In this document: positions 40,032-50,300 of the stretch, piece by piece
Numbering within the stretch: the first letter of the stretch is position 1
Layout of the letters: every line of letters begins with the position of its first letter
Position numbers and translations under genes: made by a program
NCBI GenBank assembly: GCA_013397865.1
Contig: VZTI01005197.1
Span: 1,578,424-1,642,423, forward strand
Source: Struthidea cinerea
Taxonomy: Eukaryota; Chordata; Aves; Passeriformes; Corcoracidae
DNA length: 64,000 nucleotides
Direction: 5' to 3'
The notes under the pieces: generated by a model
What the model saw: the letters and a program-made list of their open reading frames with translations, nothing else
Database searches by the model: none
What the model was told of the DNA's origin: nothing

Positions 40032-40842
40032 NNNNNNNNNNNNNNNNNNNNNNNNNNNNNNNNNNNNNNNNNNNNNNNNNNNNNNNNNNNNNNNNNNNNN
40101 NNNNNNNNNNNNNNNNNNNNNNNNNNNNNNNNNNNNNNNNNNNNNNNNNNNNNNNNNNNNNNNNNNNNNNNNNNNNNNNNNNNNNNNNNNNNNNNNNNNN
40201 NNNNNNNNNNNNNNNNNNNNNNNNNNNNNNNNNNNNNNNNNNNNNNNNNNNNNNNNNNNNNNNNNNNNNNNNNNNNNNNNNNNNNNNNNNNNNNNNNNNN
40301 NNNNNNNNNNNNNNNNNNNNNNNNNNNNNNNNNNNNNNNNNNNNNNNNNNNNNNNNNNNNNNNNNNNNNNNNNNNNNNNNNNNNNNNNNNNNNNNNNNNN
40401 NNNNNNNNNNNNNNNNNNNNNNNNNNNNNNNNNNNNNNNNNNNNNNNNNNNNNNNNNNNNNNNNNNNNNNNNNNNNNNNNNNNNNNNNNNNNNNNNNNNN
40501 NNNNNNNNNNNNNNNNNNNNNNNNNNNNNNNNNNNNNNNNNNNNNNNNNNNNNNNNNNNNNNNNNNNNNNNNNNNNNNNNNNNNNNNNNNNNNNNNNNNN
40601 NNNNNNNNNNNNNNNNNNNNNNNNNNNNNNNNNNNNNNNNNNNNNNNNNNNNNNNNNNNNNNNNNNNNNNNNNNNNNNNNNNNNNNNNNNNNNNNNNNNN
40701 NNNNNNNNNNNNNNNNNNNNNNNNNNNNNNNNNNNNNNNNNNNNNNNNNNNNNNNNNNNNNNNNNNNNNNNNNNNNNNNNNNNNNNNNNNNNNNNNNNNN
40801 NNNNNNNNNNNNNNNNNNNNNNNNNNNNNNNNNNNNNNNNNN
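40032..40842. other. assembly gap (811 N) covering probable TMEM131L exon 1 and core promoter
   Basis: The bases are a continuous run of N. The left flank is AT-rich intron-like sequence ending in a 13-A run. The right flank is extremely GC-rich (repeated CCGCCCC). GC-rich avian promoters and first exons are commonly lost at such places. No TMEM131L start codon, signal peptide or exon 1 donor appears in either flank on the minus strand, so I infer that they lie inside the gap. Open reading frames drawn through the N run are artefacts. Confidence 0.97.
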
Positions 40843-41240
40843 CGCCCGCCCCGCCCCGCCCCGCCGCGCACATGGCCGGGCAGTGCGCTGCTGCCGCGCC
40901 GCTCGCCGAGGTGCCCGAGCCAAGTCCCCGCAAGGCGAGAGGGAGGCGCGGGAGGCTTTGGGGAAAAGCTGAATCGGTTTTGTTGCCTCGGCTGTGCGGT
41001 CGGACCGCGAGCTGCCTTACTCCCCACCCGCCCTTACGCCCGTGCGGGGTGTCACCGCGCCGGGGCCCGGGTCTCCCCGGTGATTTTTAGAGAGAAAAAA
41101 AACCAAACAAACAAAAAAAAAAAACACATGAAAAGTGCGAAGGGAGGAAACCAGGATGCGGCGCGAAGGGGGAGGGGAGAACGCAGCAAGGAAGGCGGGG
41201 ACGGGTGGAAGAGGGGAAGACAACCAAAGTCCCCCCGATC
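40843..41240 (-). promoter_or_regulatory. CpG island with clustered GC boxes, probable TMEM131L promoter (upstream half)
   Basis: Sequence from the gap edge to about 41085 is dense in CG dinucleotides, and CG-rich purine sequence continues to about 41220. At 40845-40868 there are overlapping CCGCCCC units, which on the minus strand are GGGGCGG Sp1/KLF-type boxes. There is no TATA box in the visible part. The position directly upstream of the TMEM131L coding region on the minus strand makes it the obvious promoter. The transcription start could be in the gap or within this block, and the visible part may include 5' untranslated sequence. A divergent plus-strand transcript is possible but not shown. 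Confidence 0.82.
40872..41090 (+). other. 72-codon open frame inside the CpG island, function doubtful
   Basis: The ATG at 40872 sits in a reasonable Kozak setting (purine at -3, G at +4). The frame runs to TAG at 41088-41090 and starts MAGQCAAAAPLAEVPEPSPR. The composition, rich in Ala, Arg, Pro and Gly, is what any CG-rich frame gives. It lies antisense to TMEM131L. The opening MAG resembles the start I recall for TMEM131L, but it is on the opposite strand and the rest does not match, so it is not exon 1. It could be part of a divergent promoter transcript, but nothing supports translation. Confidence 0.1.
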
Positions 41241-41260
41241 TGGTGGTCCTATTGCAGATC

Positions 41261-41450
41261 ACACAGAATCGTTAGGGCCGGAAGGGACCTCTGGACATCA
41301 TCGAGTCCAACCCCCCTGCCAAGGTAGGGTCATCTAGAGCAGGTGACACAGGAACTCTTCGAGGTGGGTTTTACAGGTCTCTAGAGAGGGGGACTCCCCG
41401 ATCTCCCTGGGCAGCCTGTTCCAGTGCTCTGCCACCAATATTAGGTTAAT
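41261..41450 (-). mobile_element. CR1 LINE 3'-end fragment next to the promoter
   Basis: Read on the plus strand it starts acacagaatcgttagggcc, continues with the ggaagggacctctggacatcat and gagtccaacccccctgcc blocks, and ends in gggcagcctgttccagtgctct. This is the reverse complement of the standard avian CR1 3' untranslated region, so the element is inserted on the minus strand, truncated at its 5' side as usual. It lacks coding capacity. It retains CG dinucleotides in the segment near 41269-41306. It lies within about 200 bases of the CpG island. Confidence 0.93.
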
Positions 41451-43225
41451 TTGCCTCAGTATTCCTTGACAGCTTGGCAGCGCTGTATGTTGAGGGTCGC
41501 TGCTGCTGTTCAGATCCATTTCGGTCTTAAGCAACTGTTCTGGTGCCTGTTGGGTCTCTCAGGGAATTACATGGTGTTTGTAAAACAGAAGTGTAGAACA
41601 GAGCCCAGAAATAGTTGTGAGGGTCACACGGTTTTAACATGTATCTCACATACCCTTCTAACTGCATTTTAAAGTGCTTTTTTAAAAGTCCCTTTTGCTA
41701 AAAAAAAAACCAAAAAACCCAAAACCAACAAAAAATCTCCCCTCAAATGCTTCAATTACAGGAAAAAAACAGTTGTTAAACTAGTTCTGCAAACCTCGAG
41801 GAGAAAAATAAAGCAAATATTCTGCTAACAAGGTTTGCACAGCCCCCAAATTGCATCTGGTTCTCTCCTTACCAATCGCACATAGTAACTCACACAAACA
41901 CTGGCAGCATGGGACTTGGTCAGCAAAGGCTCATAAATAAAGCCAAACAAATGACAAAAACCATTTTTAGCCCTGAACTGAGACAATGCATAAGGACATT
42001 TGGGACCTTGGTCCCCAATGACAGTGGGTCACCTGCACAATGCTCTTTCTGCTCAGCGCTTGGAAAAGCTTTTCCCACCCAGAAACCATTTAGGTTTGAC
42101 TGGAGGTGCAGGTGGGTCTCCACAAAAGAAGTGCTGACACCCTTCCTAAAGGAGAAGACTTTGGCATTCAATGTTGCACAACAGCCAAAGTATAGCCACC
42201 AATGCAGCCTTGTCTCCTGCCCACATTCTCCTCTTTCTTTCTTCTCTTCCCTCTTTTTTCTGCTCCCTAATGGTTAGACGGATCTTTTGTTTTCCGCACT
42301 GTCACCCTGTGTCTTTAATCTCATTGCACGTGTTTTCCCACACGTGGGCAGAGGAGCACCATGGCACCCCTCCACCTGTGCCCCAGAGCACCTTAGGGTT
42401 TGCAGAGAAACACAGCCTTTCAAAATAGGAATGATTGGATGTTCCTCTGTCGGCAAACATGTGTCTCTGCTTGGACAGGTGCTTGAATACCTGCTTTAGA
42501 GGAAAAGAGAGTTACAATGGCATAAACTTTATATGACAACCCCACCCAGGGGCTGCATGAACATGCTGTGCATTCAGTAGGGAACAGTTCTCATTACTTC
42601 TGCAACTGGTTCCAGTTGGAGTACCAGTTAGAGCTGTAGACTAACATTATTTTAACTTATTCGCTTTTTCTTGATGAGTTTTTAAAGTGTCATGGCAACA
42701 TGAGCTGATGATTTTTTGCCTATCTAAAAGTCAACTGCATTTTCAGCGCCTGCAGGAAGGGGTCTGGCTGGACACAAGTAGGGGTTTAGAGGAAAACTCC
42801 TAGGCAGTCTTGGATTAGCTAAGCAGGTTTAAAAATGTTAGGTGAGAGAGTTGGCCTGAGCTGCAGTCCAGGCTGGGACCACACTCATCCAGGAAATGCT
42901 TCCCCCTTCCTCCGTTTAAAGCAAGGGGCATGTTCACAGCTTTGGAAAGGGCTGGGGAGCAGGGGAAGCGAGGCTTTCTACAGTCATGCTAGAGCCACTC
43001 CAACCAAATAGCACAGCTGAACACTGCTTTCTGGAGACTTTTTCAGATGCAATGGGTAGGATTGGGAGGAAGTCAGGGCCGTGATGCAGATGTTGCGATC
43101 ACACGGGTAGATACTTGTTGTGTAACAGACATCAGATGGGAGCAAGCAACCTAATTACATTGCTGCTCTTGTGCCTCTGTGCATCCTTTTATCAGCAAAA
43201 TATGCCTGGGACTGTTCCTCATGTG
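41451..43225. other. intergenic, no gene recognised
   Basis: Mixed-composition sequence with an A/C-rich tract near 41700-41760. No exon, RNA gene or mobile element was recognised. The stretch 42630-42700 (tttttcttgatgagtttttaaagtgtcatggcaacatgag region) looks non-repetitive and could be conserved, but I cannot test that. Confidence 0.5.
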
Positions 43226-43282
43226 TGAGATGAGATGAGATGAGATGAGATGAGATGAGATGAGATGAGATGAGATGAGATG
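43226..43282. repeat. (TGAGA)n pentanucleotide microsatellite
   Basis: Eleven perfect TGAGA units from 43226 to 43280 plus a partial unit. The run is uninterrupted, which suggests a recently active, probably length-variable locus. It lies about 210 bases left of the CpG-rich patch at 43.49 kb. Confidence 0.99.
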
Positions 43283-43489
43283 TACCTGATGCCATGTACA
43301 TGGAGATACTCCTCAGGCAGCTCTAGGAATGTCAGCAACCACTGAGAGCACAGGGGAGGACAGGGCAGGACAGGGTGGGTGGGCAGAGCAGGAGGGAAGC
43401 AGAGTGGGAAGCTTTTCCTCCTAGGTAAGGCTACAAATGACTTCAGTAATCGTGAGAATGGATGTTTGGGCTCCTCCAGACTGGAACAC

Positions 43490-43830
43490 CTGCATCTCTT
43501 GGCCTCGGTTGCTCAGCGGGATACCCGAGAGCCCCGTGTCTAACAGCAGCCATTGCCCCTTCTTCTCTCGGCCAGCTTGGCGGGTGCCGGCCCCAACTCG
43601 CCGAGGGAGGGTTTGCCTCGCTCCGCAGCCTGGCGGGGCTGCGCTGCTCCTCCTCGCCCCCAGCGCTGCCTGCAGTGAGCGGGCATGTGACACGCAGCCC
43701 TGCTCCCTGCTCCTTAGGCAGCTTGGGCATGCCTAGCATCACATCCCTCACCGTCCGGTTGTGTGCACATCGGCGCCGCCACCAGCAGCTTTCCAACTGC
43801 ATCCGACCCACAACTGCCGCCTTCTCGCTG
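43490..43830. promoter_or_regulatory. CpG-rich patch in the intergenic interval (possible enhancer or minor promoter)
   Basis: The stretch has many CG dinucleotides (for example in gcctcggttgctcagcggga, ggccccaactcgccgaggga and acatcggcgccgccaccagc) amid AT-rich surroundings, and is flanked by ordinary sequence. It lies 2.4 kb upstream of the TMEM131L island. Open frames of up to 129 codons cross it on both strands but match nothing I know and look like products of low stop-codon density. It may be an unmethylated regulatory element or the start of a non-coding transcript. Confidence 0.4.
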
Positions 43831-45199
43831 CCACAGCTCCATTTTATTTAGAGCAACCTTGCTCCTCTAGTCTGACTGCAGACCCATCGGTGAGAAGGAG
43901 CTCGGTGTGAAAGGGGAAACAAAGGCTGCTGGCAAGTCCCTGCCGGCCCTCTTTGATGGACTACCATGGTACTTTTCTGTTCCTCAGAAAGTACTGACTA
44001 ATCTGGAGCGAATAGATTCACCGCATTCACCCGGCAAAGCAAACAACTGCTAAAATATTTGGATTAGGAATTTGCTGGACGATGCACAAGGTCCTGCTTG
44101 TGAACCTGGTGTGGTGGTGCAGCACCCCCTGCTATCTGCAAACGTGACAGTGCTCTTCAAAGCTCACAGACCTATTGATGACGCTGTTTTCCAGACAGAG
44201 ATTTTTTTGAGGCTGTAGACGTACTTACTATTCATGCAAAACAAATCCCTGTGCTGTCATACTTAAAATCTTTGTTTTTTTCAGTAGTAGGATGTGCTAC
44301 TGAAATATTTATTTTTACTGTTTGCCTTGCCCTTGAACTACAAGGAAAAGGAGCTGAGTTTTACCTACAGCAGTCTGGAGATACTGCTGTAAACTTCTGC
44401 AAATCATAAAGCACACAGAAATTAATCCAGCCCTAAATGCCATTACAAATCCCCATTATTTGCAGCATGGGAATAGCTACTTGCCTTTCAAAAGAGATGT
44501 GAGACTTTACAGAAACACTAGGCAAAATTAATTTCTGGGGGAACTGAGCCCAGCAGAAGTCTTTCCAGTTGAAGTATGCAATCATATCATTTGCAGGCAT
44601 GTATTGCACCATATGCAGCCAATGCTTAACATAAGTTGAGCGTATTTAGGTATTTCCATTAGGGGCAGTTTGAGAGACGGTATGCACTGAAGGTGACGTA
44701 TTTTTCTTTTAAAAGCCCCAGGGAAGTAGTCAGCTCACTCTGGAGTGTTACCTTCACCTTGCCATCCCCAGCCAGGAAATCAGCAGTGACAAGCCCCATT
44801 GGCATGAACTGAGGTACACCCATCCTGGGGTCTGCGTCAGGCTCCAGTGGAGCTCAGGGCCTCTCCTCACCCTCCCCAGTGGCCTCCCTTCCTAGCCAAG
44901 TTCCTCTTTATCAGCCCCATGGCTATACATCCCCACACCCACTCCACACACCCCAGGCCAGCCCTATCAGCAAGTGCAGCAGTCCCCCCGATAAGGCTAC
45001 AAATCCCAAAGAGAGATGGAAAGGTGATAACGCCTTGGCTTGGGTCATCTCCTCGCCCAGCTAGCTCATTCCTCCCCAAAGGGGCAGCTTTTCCCCGAAT
45101 ACCCACTGCTGGGTGACCAGACAGATCATCAGGGGTTCAGTCCCACACAAGGAAAGCCAGGTCCTTCAAACCTGTGCCATAGGACTATGCGCTCCCCAA
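43831..45199. other. intergenic, no gene recognised
   Basis: Unique-looking sequence with no splice-supported open frame, repeat family or RNA gene that I recognise. Pyrimidine-rich sequence around 44840-45000 gives several short chance frames. Confidence 0.5.
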
Positions 45200-45975
45200 A
45201 GACCAGCTCATGGGTGAATGCACAGGGAGGGGAAAAAAAATTAGTGACAGAGGACCTGGCAGGGTACAGCCATAAATGTCTGCTTGGTTGCCCACGTGAC
45301 AGCTGAAGATAAGCAGCCCTCCCTTTTCGCCCTGGCATTTGCCTCGCTGCCTTGCTGAGCCAGCCAGCGTTCTGCGAGCAGGCACTCTCCCTCCATCTTA
45401 ATGTTTGTGTAACTCCCAGCAGAGCGGGGCTGCGATCTCCGGCGGGGCCCCTCTGCATCATTAGAATAATAAAACAGTACGGGAACAAGAGTTTCTGTCT
45501 TCCTTCTGGTGACAATTACTGTCATGCGCTCCACCACTGCACGCTCCCCCTCCCGCCTCCCCACTCCTAGCAAAGATTCTTAGCGAAGATGCTGAGTGCA
45601 GCTCGAGCTGGGCTGAGCCTAATTCTTTTAAAGACTAATTCAGCCTGATTCAAGAGTGCCTGGGACAAAGCCTGCCCTGCCAGTGAAATTAAAGAAGTAC
45701 AAATTGTTTCTAAAACCACACACTGGCAGAATTTTTACAATTAATGACCAGTTGTCACTGCTGGGGCTTGTCAGGGAGGAATCGCTCTCAACGCACCCGA
45801 TCTGGGTCAGCAGCCCATCCATCGCCTCTCTGAGGACGGGAAAGCGAACAGGCACTGCCCCAATGAGCTGTTAATGACATCGTACGCATTACTGAGGATA
45901 ACAAACATCTTGTTTCTAAGCAGAATTTTTGCCAGCTCGCTTTGACTTTCTAGGCTGTGATTAAACACAGAAAAA
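45200..45975. promoter_or_regulatory. candidate conserved non-coding element
   Basis: Two blocks, about 45370-45530 and 45600-45970, are compositionally balanced, low in simple repeats and dense in homeobox and bZIP-like core words. Examples are ttaatgacatcgtacgcatt (near 45872-45892) and attaatgaccag (near 45740). They have no protein-coding logic. This is a visual judgement, without alignment; the stretch could also be ordinary unique DNA. Confidence 0.3.
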
Positions 45976-47292
45976 TAGGGTGCTTACCTGGCCTACTTTT
46001 TTTCATTTTCCCTCTTCTCATGCATTTTTGATTGAAAAAATCTGCACGGTAAAACAAGCATCTGTATGATCACAGAAAAGGCTTGATGAATGCAGGACAA
46101 TATTAAGTTATTTTAATGGTGCAACTTCTGAAATATTGGCAAGAAAAATAGTATGGTTAAGTGATCTATTTAAAAAAAAGCTGCTTGCTCTGGAATCTCA
46201 AGTATACGTATAGATATATCTCCCAAACTCCTCTGTGTACTCAAGAAGAAAGGATAGTAAATATTTTTATTTTAAAAAGCAATGTTACCATTGCGGTATC
46301 AATCAAATGCTAGGTAATTAAAAAAATATGCTGACATGCTCTGTCCTTTCCTTGCCCTGCTCTGCCTACATTTTTTAGCACATACAGTGCATCCACTTGA
46401 AAGCGTGGTGGATCCTTGCACACAGCAGGATTTTGCAGTCTCCTGCGGGACCCACCATGTTACAATAGCGTTCAAAGCTTTATAAGCTTCATTTAGTTTC
46501 AGCAAGCCTGTTGGAGCATTGTCTGTGCTTAAAGAGGCATTTAAAACTAAAGCGAAGCTTTGAAAGCTTCAGAGACAATGACGCTGGACTCCCTAAACCC
46601 ATGAGTTCACTGCACGGTTTGAAGTGATGGCATCATGTAGGAAACATGACACGCTGCTCTGAGAGCTTGGCAGTACCTAGGCACAAAAGCACGGGGGGAA
46701 CACAAAATCTGGGGCGCACATCAAGCTTCTACCACTGAAGGTCATGCCTGGACTAAGAGGAAGAAAAGCATTCTAAATATTTTGCTGCCTTTGAGATTTG
46801 TACCTATGCATATTTACTCACTCATTCCATAATGATTTCTAAGCCATTGCTATGTGTGTCTCTAAGCTGCTATGAATAAAAGAAAACAACAGCCAGAGCA
46901 CACACAATAAGAACAAGGGGGGATGCAGCAGCTATGCCTCCATGAGATGCCCAGCTTTTGGTCTAAGTGGTTTGCACATCCCTGGATGGTGCAAAAGGCA
47001 GCATTTAATGCAGAACTGCACCTCCTACAAGCTAAAGGAAAGAGCAGTAAAACAGGCATCAGTAAAACTGTGGTTTCCTGAACAGGCACTCATTTTTCAA
47101 TGTACAACCCTGCTTGTCACCATTTCTAGGCAAGGGCATGCAATTTGTATAAACACAGTGAGAAACTGCATTGGTAACATCTCAAGGCGAGAGGAAAAAT
47201 TTATTTTGAGTCCCAAAAATAAGCATCCGCCCTACCCATGGCACCTCCCTCAGGTGGTGAAGGTTACGGGTATACTTGGGTTGCAGTGGCAT
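45976..47292. other. intergenic, no gene recognised
   Basis: AT-rich unique sequence. A 209-codon plus-strand frame (46942-47571) starts here but has no recognisable family and overlaps an equally long frame on the other strand. Confidence 0.5.
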
Positions 47293-47330
47293 GAAGTCCC
47301 TGCTCCTGCCTTGTCAGGAGCAGGGACTTC
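47293..47330. repeat. perfect 16-bp inverted repeat (hairpin, 6-base loop)
   Basis: The left arm gaagtccctgctcctg (47293-47308) is exactly complementary to the right arm caggagcagggacttc (47315-47330), with loop ccttgt. Transcribed on either strand it would form a stable, GC-rich stem. At 16 pairs with a tiny loop it is shorter than a normal microRNA precursor, and the flanks do not extend the pairing convincingly. Confidence 0.98.
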
Positions 47331-50300
47331 CCTGGCAAAAACCCTGCTCTTGATCACCAGGGAATATGACAAGGAGAGGGAGACCCACACAAAAATAGCA
47401 ATGATCCATGTAAAACAGCACCTTGTGGAGCAAGTCAGGTACAGGATACCCATAAGTAGATTGAAAGAAAAGTCTGTAGCAAACAGGTATAACAAATACC
47501 AGCTTTGTAAAAAGCCATGGTGCCTGAGTAGGTTTAGAAATAAAACAGTAAAACAGGATTTCACAGCATGACAAATGCTGTTCAGTAAAGGCTGGGCACA
47601 CCTCGGCAGCACTTGGAGAGCCATGTCATGTCTTGCAGGCAGCATCTCATTCGTAAGACCACAGCGGTTCACTGGGGCACAGCTGCAGGCAAAGCTTGAT
47701 GGGCTGGAAAAGGACATGGCGTGAGCCATGGCAGAGTTACCATGTGCTTCATTTTCAATTTTGATAGCTGAAGAAGGTTTTAATGGGGGTAAAATATAGT
47801 CTTTTTTAACCTCAGTCCTCAGCCCAGTGGAGCTGTTTTTCACTGCAACTGAAAATAATGAACATAAGTTAGTTGGAGGCAGATAATGGGCATGGGAAAT
47901 TTGAGCTCAAAGGGTTGAAGCCTGGTCAAAGTGTAAAGCAACCAGAATCAGTTTAGTACCACAGCATGTCAGAAAAAAAGCATAGCTGTCAAGAATGCAG
48001 CACTTCCACATGTGTGCAGATGCTCTTGAGGGAGGAAGATGCACTGATGACATTGAAAAAACATAGCACAAAAGTAAAACACGTTTCAAAATACACCCAA
48101 ATTGGAAACACTACTGTTAGAAGCTTACTAAAACACAGTAAAATATTGCTGTAGCTCTTTTTTTAAGTCCTGAAGTGTTACTATAACAAAAATAAGCATG
48201 CTGATGAAATATAAGAGAACAGCAATGCCAAACTCCTGGAGAAGTGAATGGCAAATTTGCCAGAGCAGTGCTTCCAAAACTGGCTGTGCAGCCCAGGTTC
48301 CAATGTTAATGGGTCATAGATGTTCTCCTTTGACAAAAAGAAGTTGAATGTGTTTATTTCTTTCATGGTGCCGGCCAGAGGGCAGTTAGGGGAGCAATTG
48401 GAAACCTGTGAGTTGCAGTTACTTGATTGAATAATCTGTTTGAAAAAAAGATGTTGCCGTGCAAAATTATCCTCCACCCTCCGCCACCTCCCTGCCAGTT
48501 TTGACAGCACATAAGAGTTTCACTTCCATCCAAAACTGAGAGGGAAATTTAGGTAAGCCAGAACAACGTAATGTGCACAGTCTGTGAAGCACCAGGGATT
48601 TTTCATGCCACAGCCCGAAGGCCACCTCTTTTTTTACTCCAGCAAAGAACCCAGGGGTCTGGTTGCAGCCCAGCTCAGTGCCAGGGCATCAGGATGCACG
48701 TGCAGGTCAGGCTCTCCAGCTGGAGCCAGCTTCCCTGCCTGCTGTGTGAGAGTTGCCGTGAGGAAGGATCACCTCTGGGCATGGCCTGACTTCCCGGCTC
48801 ACCTATCTGCAGACAACTTGTGTGGCTGCAGCCACCAGTTTCTCACCAAGTGCCCTCCCCCAGTACCTAGCTCTTTCCTCCTTTAGGGAAAAGAAAAGCC
48901 ACAGTATAACAAAGGAGAAAATAAATCCCTCCCTGAGGACAAGGGGTGCTATTACAAAGCCTTCCTGACCACCCCAAAGCACTGGAACGTAACAGCACTC
49001 ATGTCAGGGCTGGTTTTAATGTGGGACGAGGAGAAACACTGCCTTGCACCCAGGCTGCATGGGCAGCAGTGGTGTGGGTGACAGGATACTTAGAGCAGTA
49101 CAACTTAAAACAACATGGGGAGAACAAAGCTGATGGTTCCCATACTCAACCCACAGCATGAAGAGTCCTTGCTGGATACTTACACCACAGAGCAGCAAAA
49201 TCCTAGGCAGGAGTTGAGTATCTCATGGCAGTCCTGCAATACAGGGTTCTGAAGTCCTCTCAAGGGGCCCAGCTCCATCACCACTGAAGTCAAATGTCAT
49301 GTGTGAATGCGGGATGCTTCTGCAGGGGTGGCAGGCATGGGTGCCCAGTTACAAGCTTTCCTCCAAGGCACAAAACATACATGAACCCCCACCCTGCTGA
49401 CCCGGAACTGAGTGGTACCCACAGGACAGCTCAGCCAAGGGTGGGGAGGCAATGCCTTGGCCTGGGACAGAAGCCACATGACCCCCCTCACCTGAAATGC
49501 TCTGTTTGCTGAAGGAGTCTCTGCAGAAGCCCAGGTCACGTGGCAGACCCAGAGCACTACAGGGAGCAGGGAGGCCCAGGCTGTTCTGGGAAGAGCTGAA
49601 AGAGCAATTTTTTTCTCTTATGCCTGTAGCCAGGGATCAGCCTAGATATTTACAACTTTCTAATCTACTTTCAAATGCTGCCTAGAAAAGCACTGCAGAA
49701 AAATCAGGTGATCTGGACATTTTGAAGACTTATTTCCCAGAGAGCAATTTTAGGCTTGTTCGTTTCTTTTCACAGAACATCTGCAACTCTCTGCAATGTA
49801 ATTGCTATCATTGTCTTTTGAAAATGACACTTGTACAGCCTCCTTCCAAATAATTGCAGGAACTTTCTGTTCATTAGGGGAGCATATTTTCAATGCACAG
49901 GTCTTCACCTCACAGCACCTCTGCCCTTTCCCCAGGGATGTGCAAGCATTCAACTGCTGTGCTGACATCCCAAGGGCTGTGGCCCTTTGCTCACCAGCTA
50001 TTCCCAGTGGCATGGCACTCACAGCTGGACAGGAAGCAGCACAGCTCCAGCACAGTCTGGATGAGAAGCCGTGCACATCATCAGCCACAGGAGCTGGATG
50101 CCTCATTCTTCGCCTGCTGTGCCAAAAATGTACTCTGCCAGGTGCCTGAAGGCCATGCAGGGTTGCTTTTCCAAACCTATTGTATATGCTGAGTGACATT
50201 CAAATGAAATGCAACTACGGTGCTCCTCTACAGGCCTTGATCAAACATCAGACCTCTGAAAACAACACATCTGCCCTAGGAAATACGTTTTGGTTATTGT

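Larger units (their letters stand above)
1354..40842 (-). other. TMEM131L: TMEM131L gene, 5' portion (gene-level model; exon 1 in assembly gap, 3' portion outside window)
   Basis: This gene model links five minus-strand coding exons, at 33050-33093, 5729-5800, 4701-4824, 3530-3646 and about 1354-1495. All internal junctions have AG acceptors and GT donors, and the phases fit (AG+C gives Ser, CA+G gives Gln, then phase 0 twice). The joined peptide carries the motifs DSEEDVEE, HPSVLHFG, HAYNPSRD, FLPTEEGSIESSLFINTSS and LANAYLLLP, which I recognise as the N-terminal region of TMEM131L. Family knowledge: TMEM131 and TMEM131L are large type I membrane proteins of about 1,600-1,900 residues. Their N-terminal lumenal part holds a PapD-like immunoglobulin-type fold. 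TMEM131 assists collagen assembly and secretion, and TMEM131L has been described as a regulator of thymocyte proliferation and Wnt signalling. Introns visible here are about 27.2 kb (intron 2), 0.9 kb, 1.05 kb and 2.0 kb. Intron 1 is at least 6.9 kb. TMEM131L is favoured over TMEM131 by the acidic DSEEDVEE exon and the MND1 neighbour. Confidence 0.9.

Noticed and set aside
39965..41337. Open frames of 306 to 436 residues across the gap on both strands
   Set aside because: They exist only because the N run has no stop codons; the real sequence on either side gives short, unrelated peptides.
43226..43282. Regular TGAGA array considered as a CRISPR-like or satellite array
   Set aside because: Pure 5-base units without spacers in a vertebrate genome; a simple microsatellite.
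43437..43851. Frames of 90 to 129 codons on both strands over the CpG-rich patch
   Set aside because: CG-rich sequence has few stop codons; the overlapping frames are rich in Ala, Pro, Arg and Ser without motifs.
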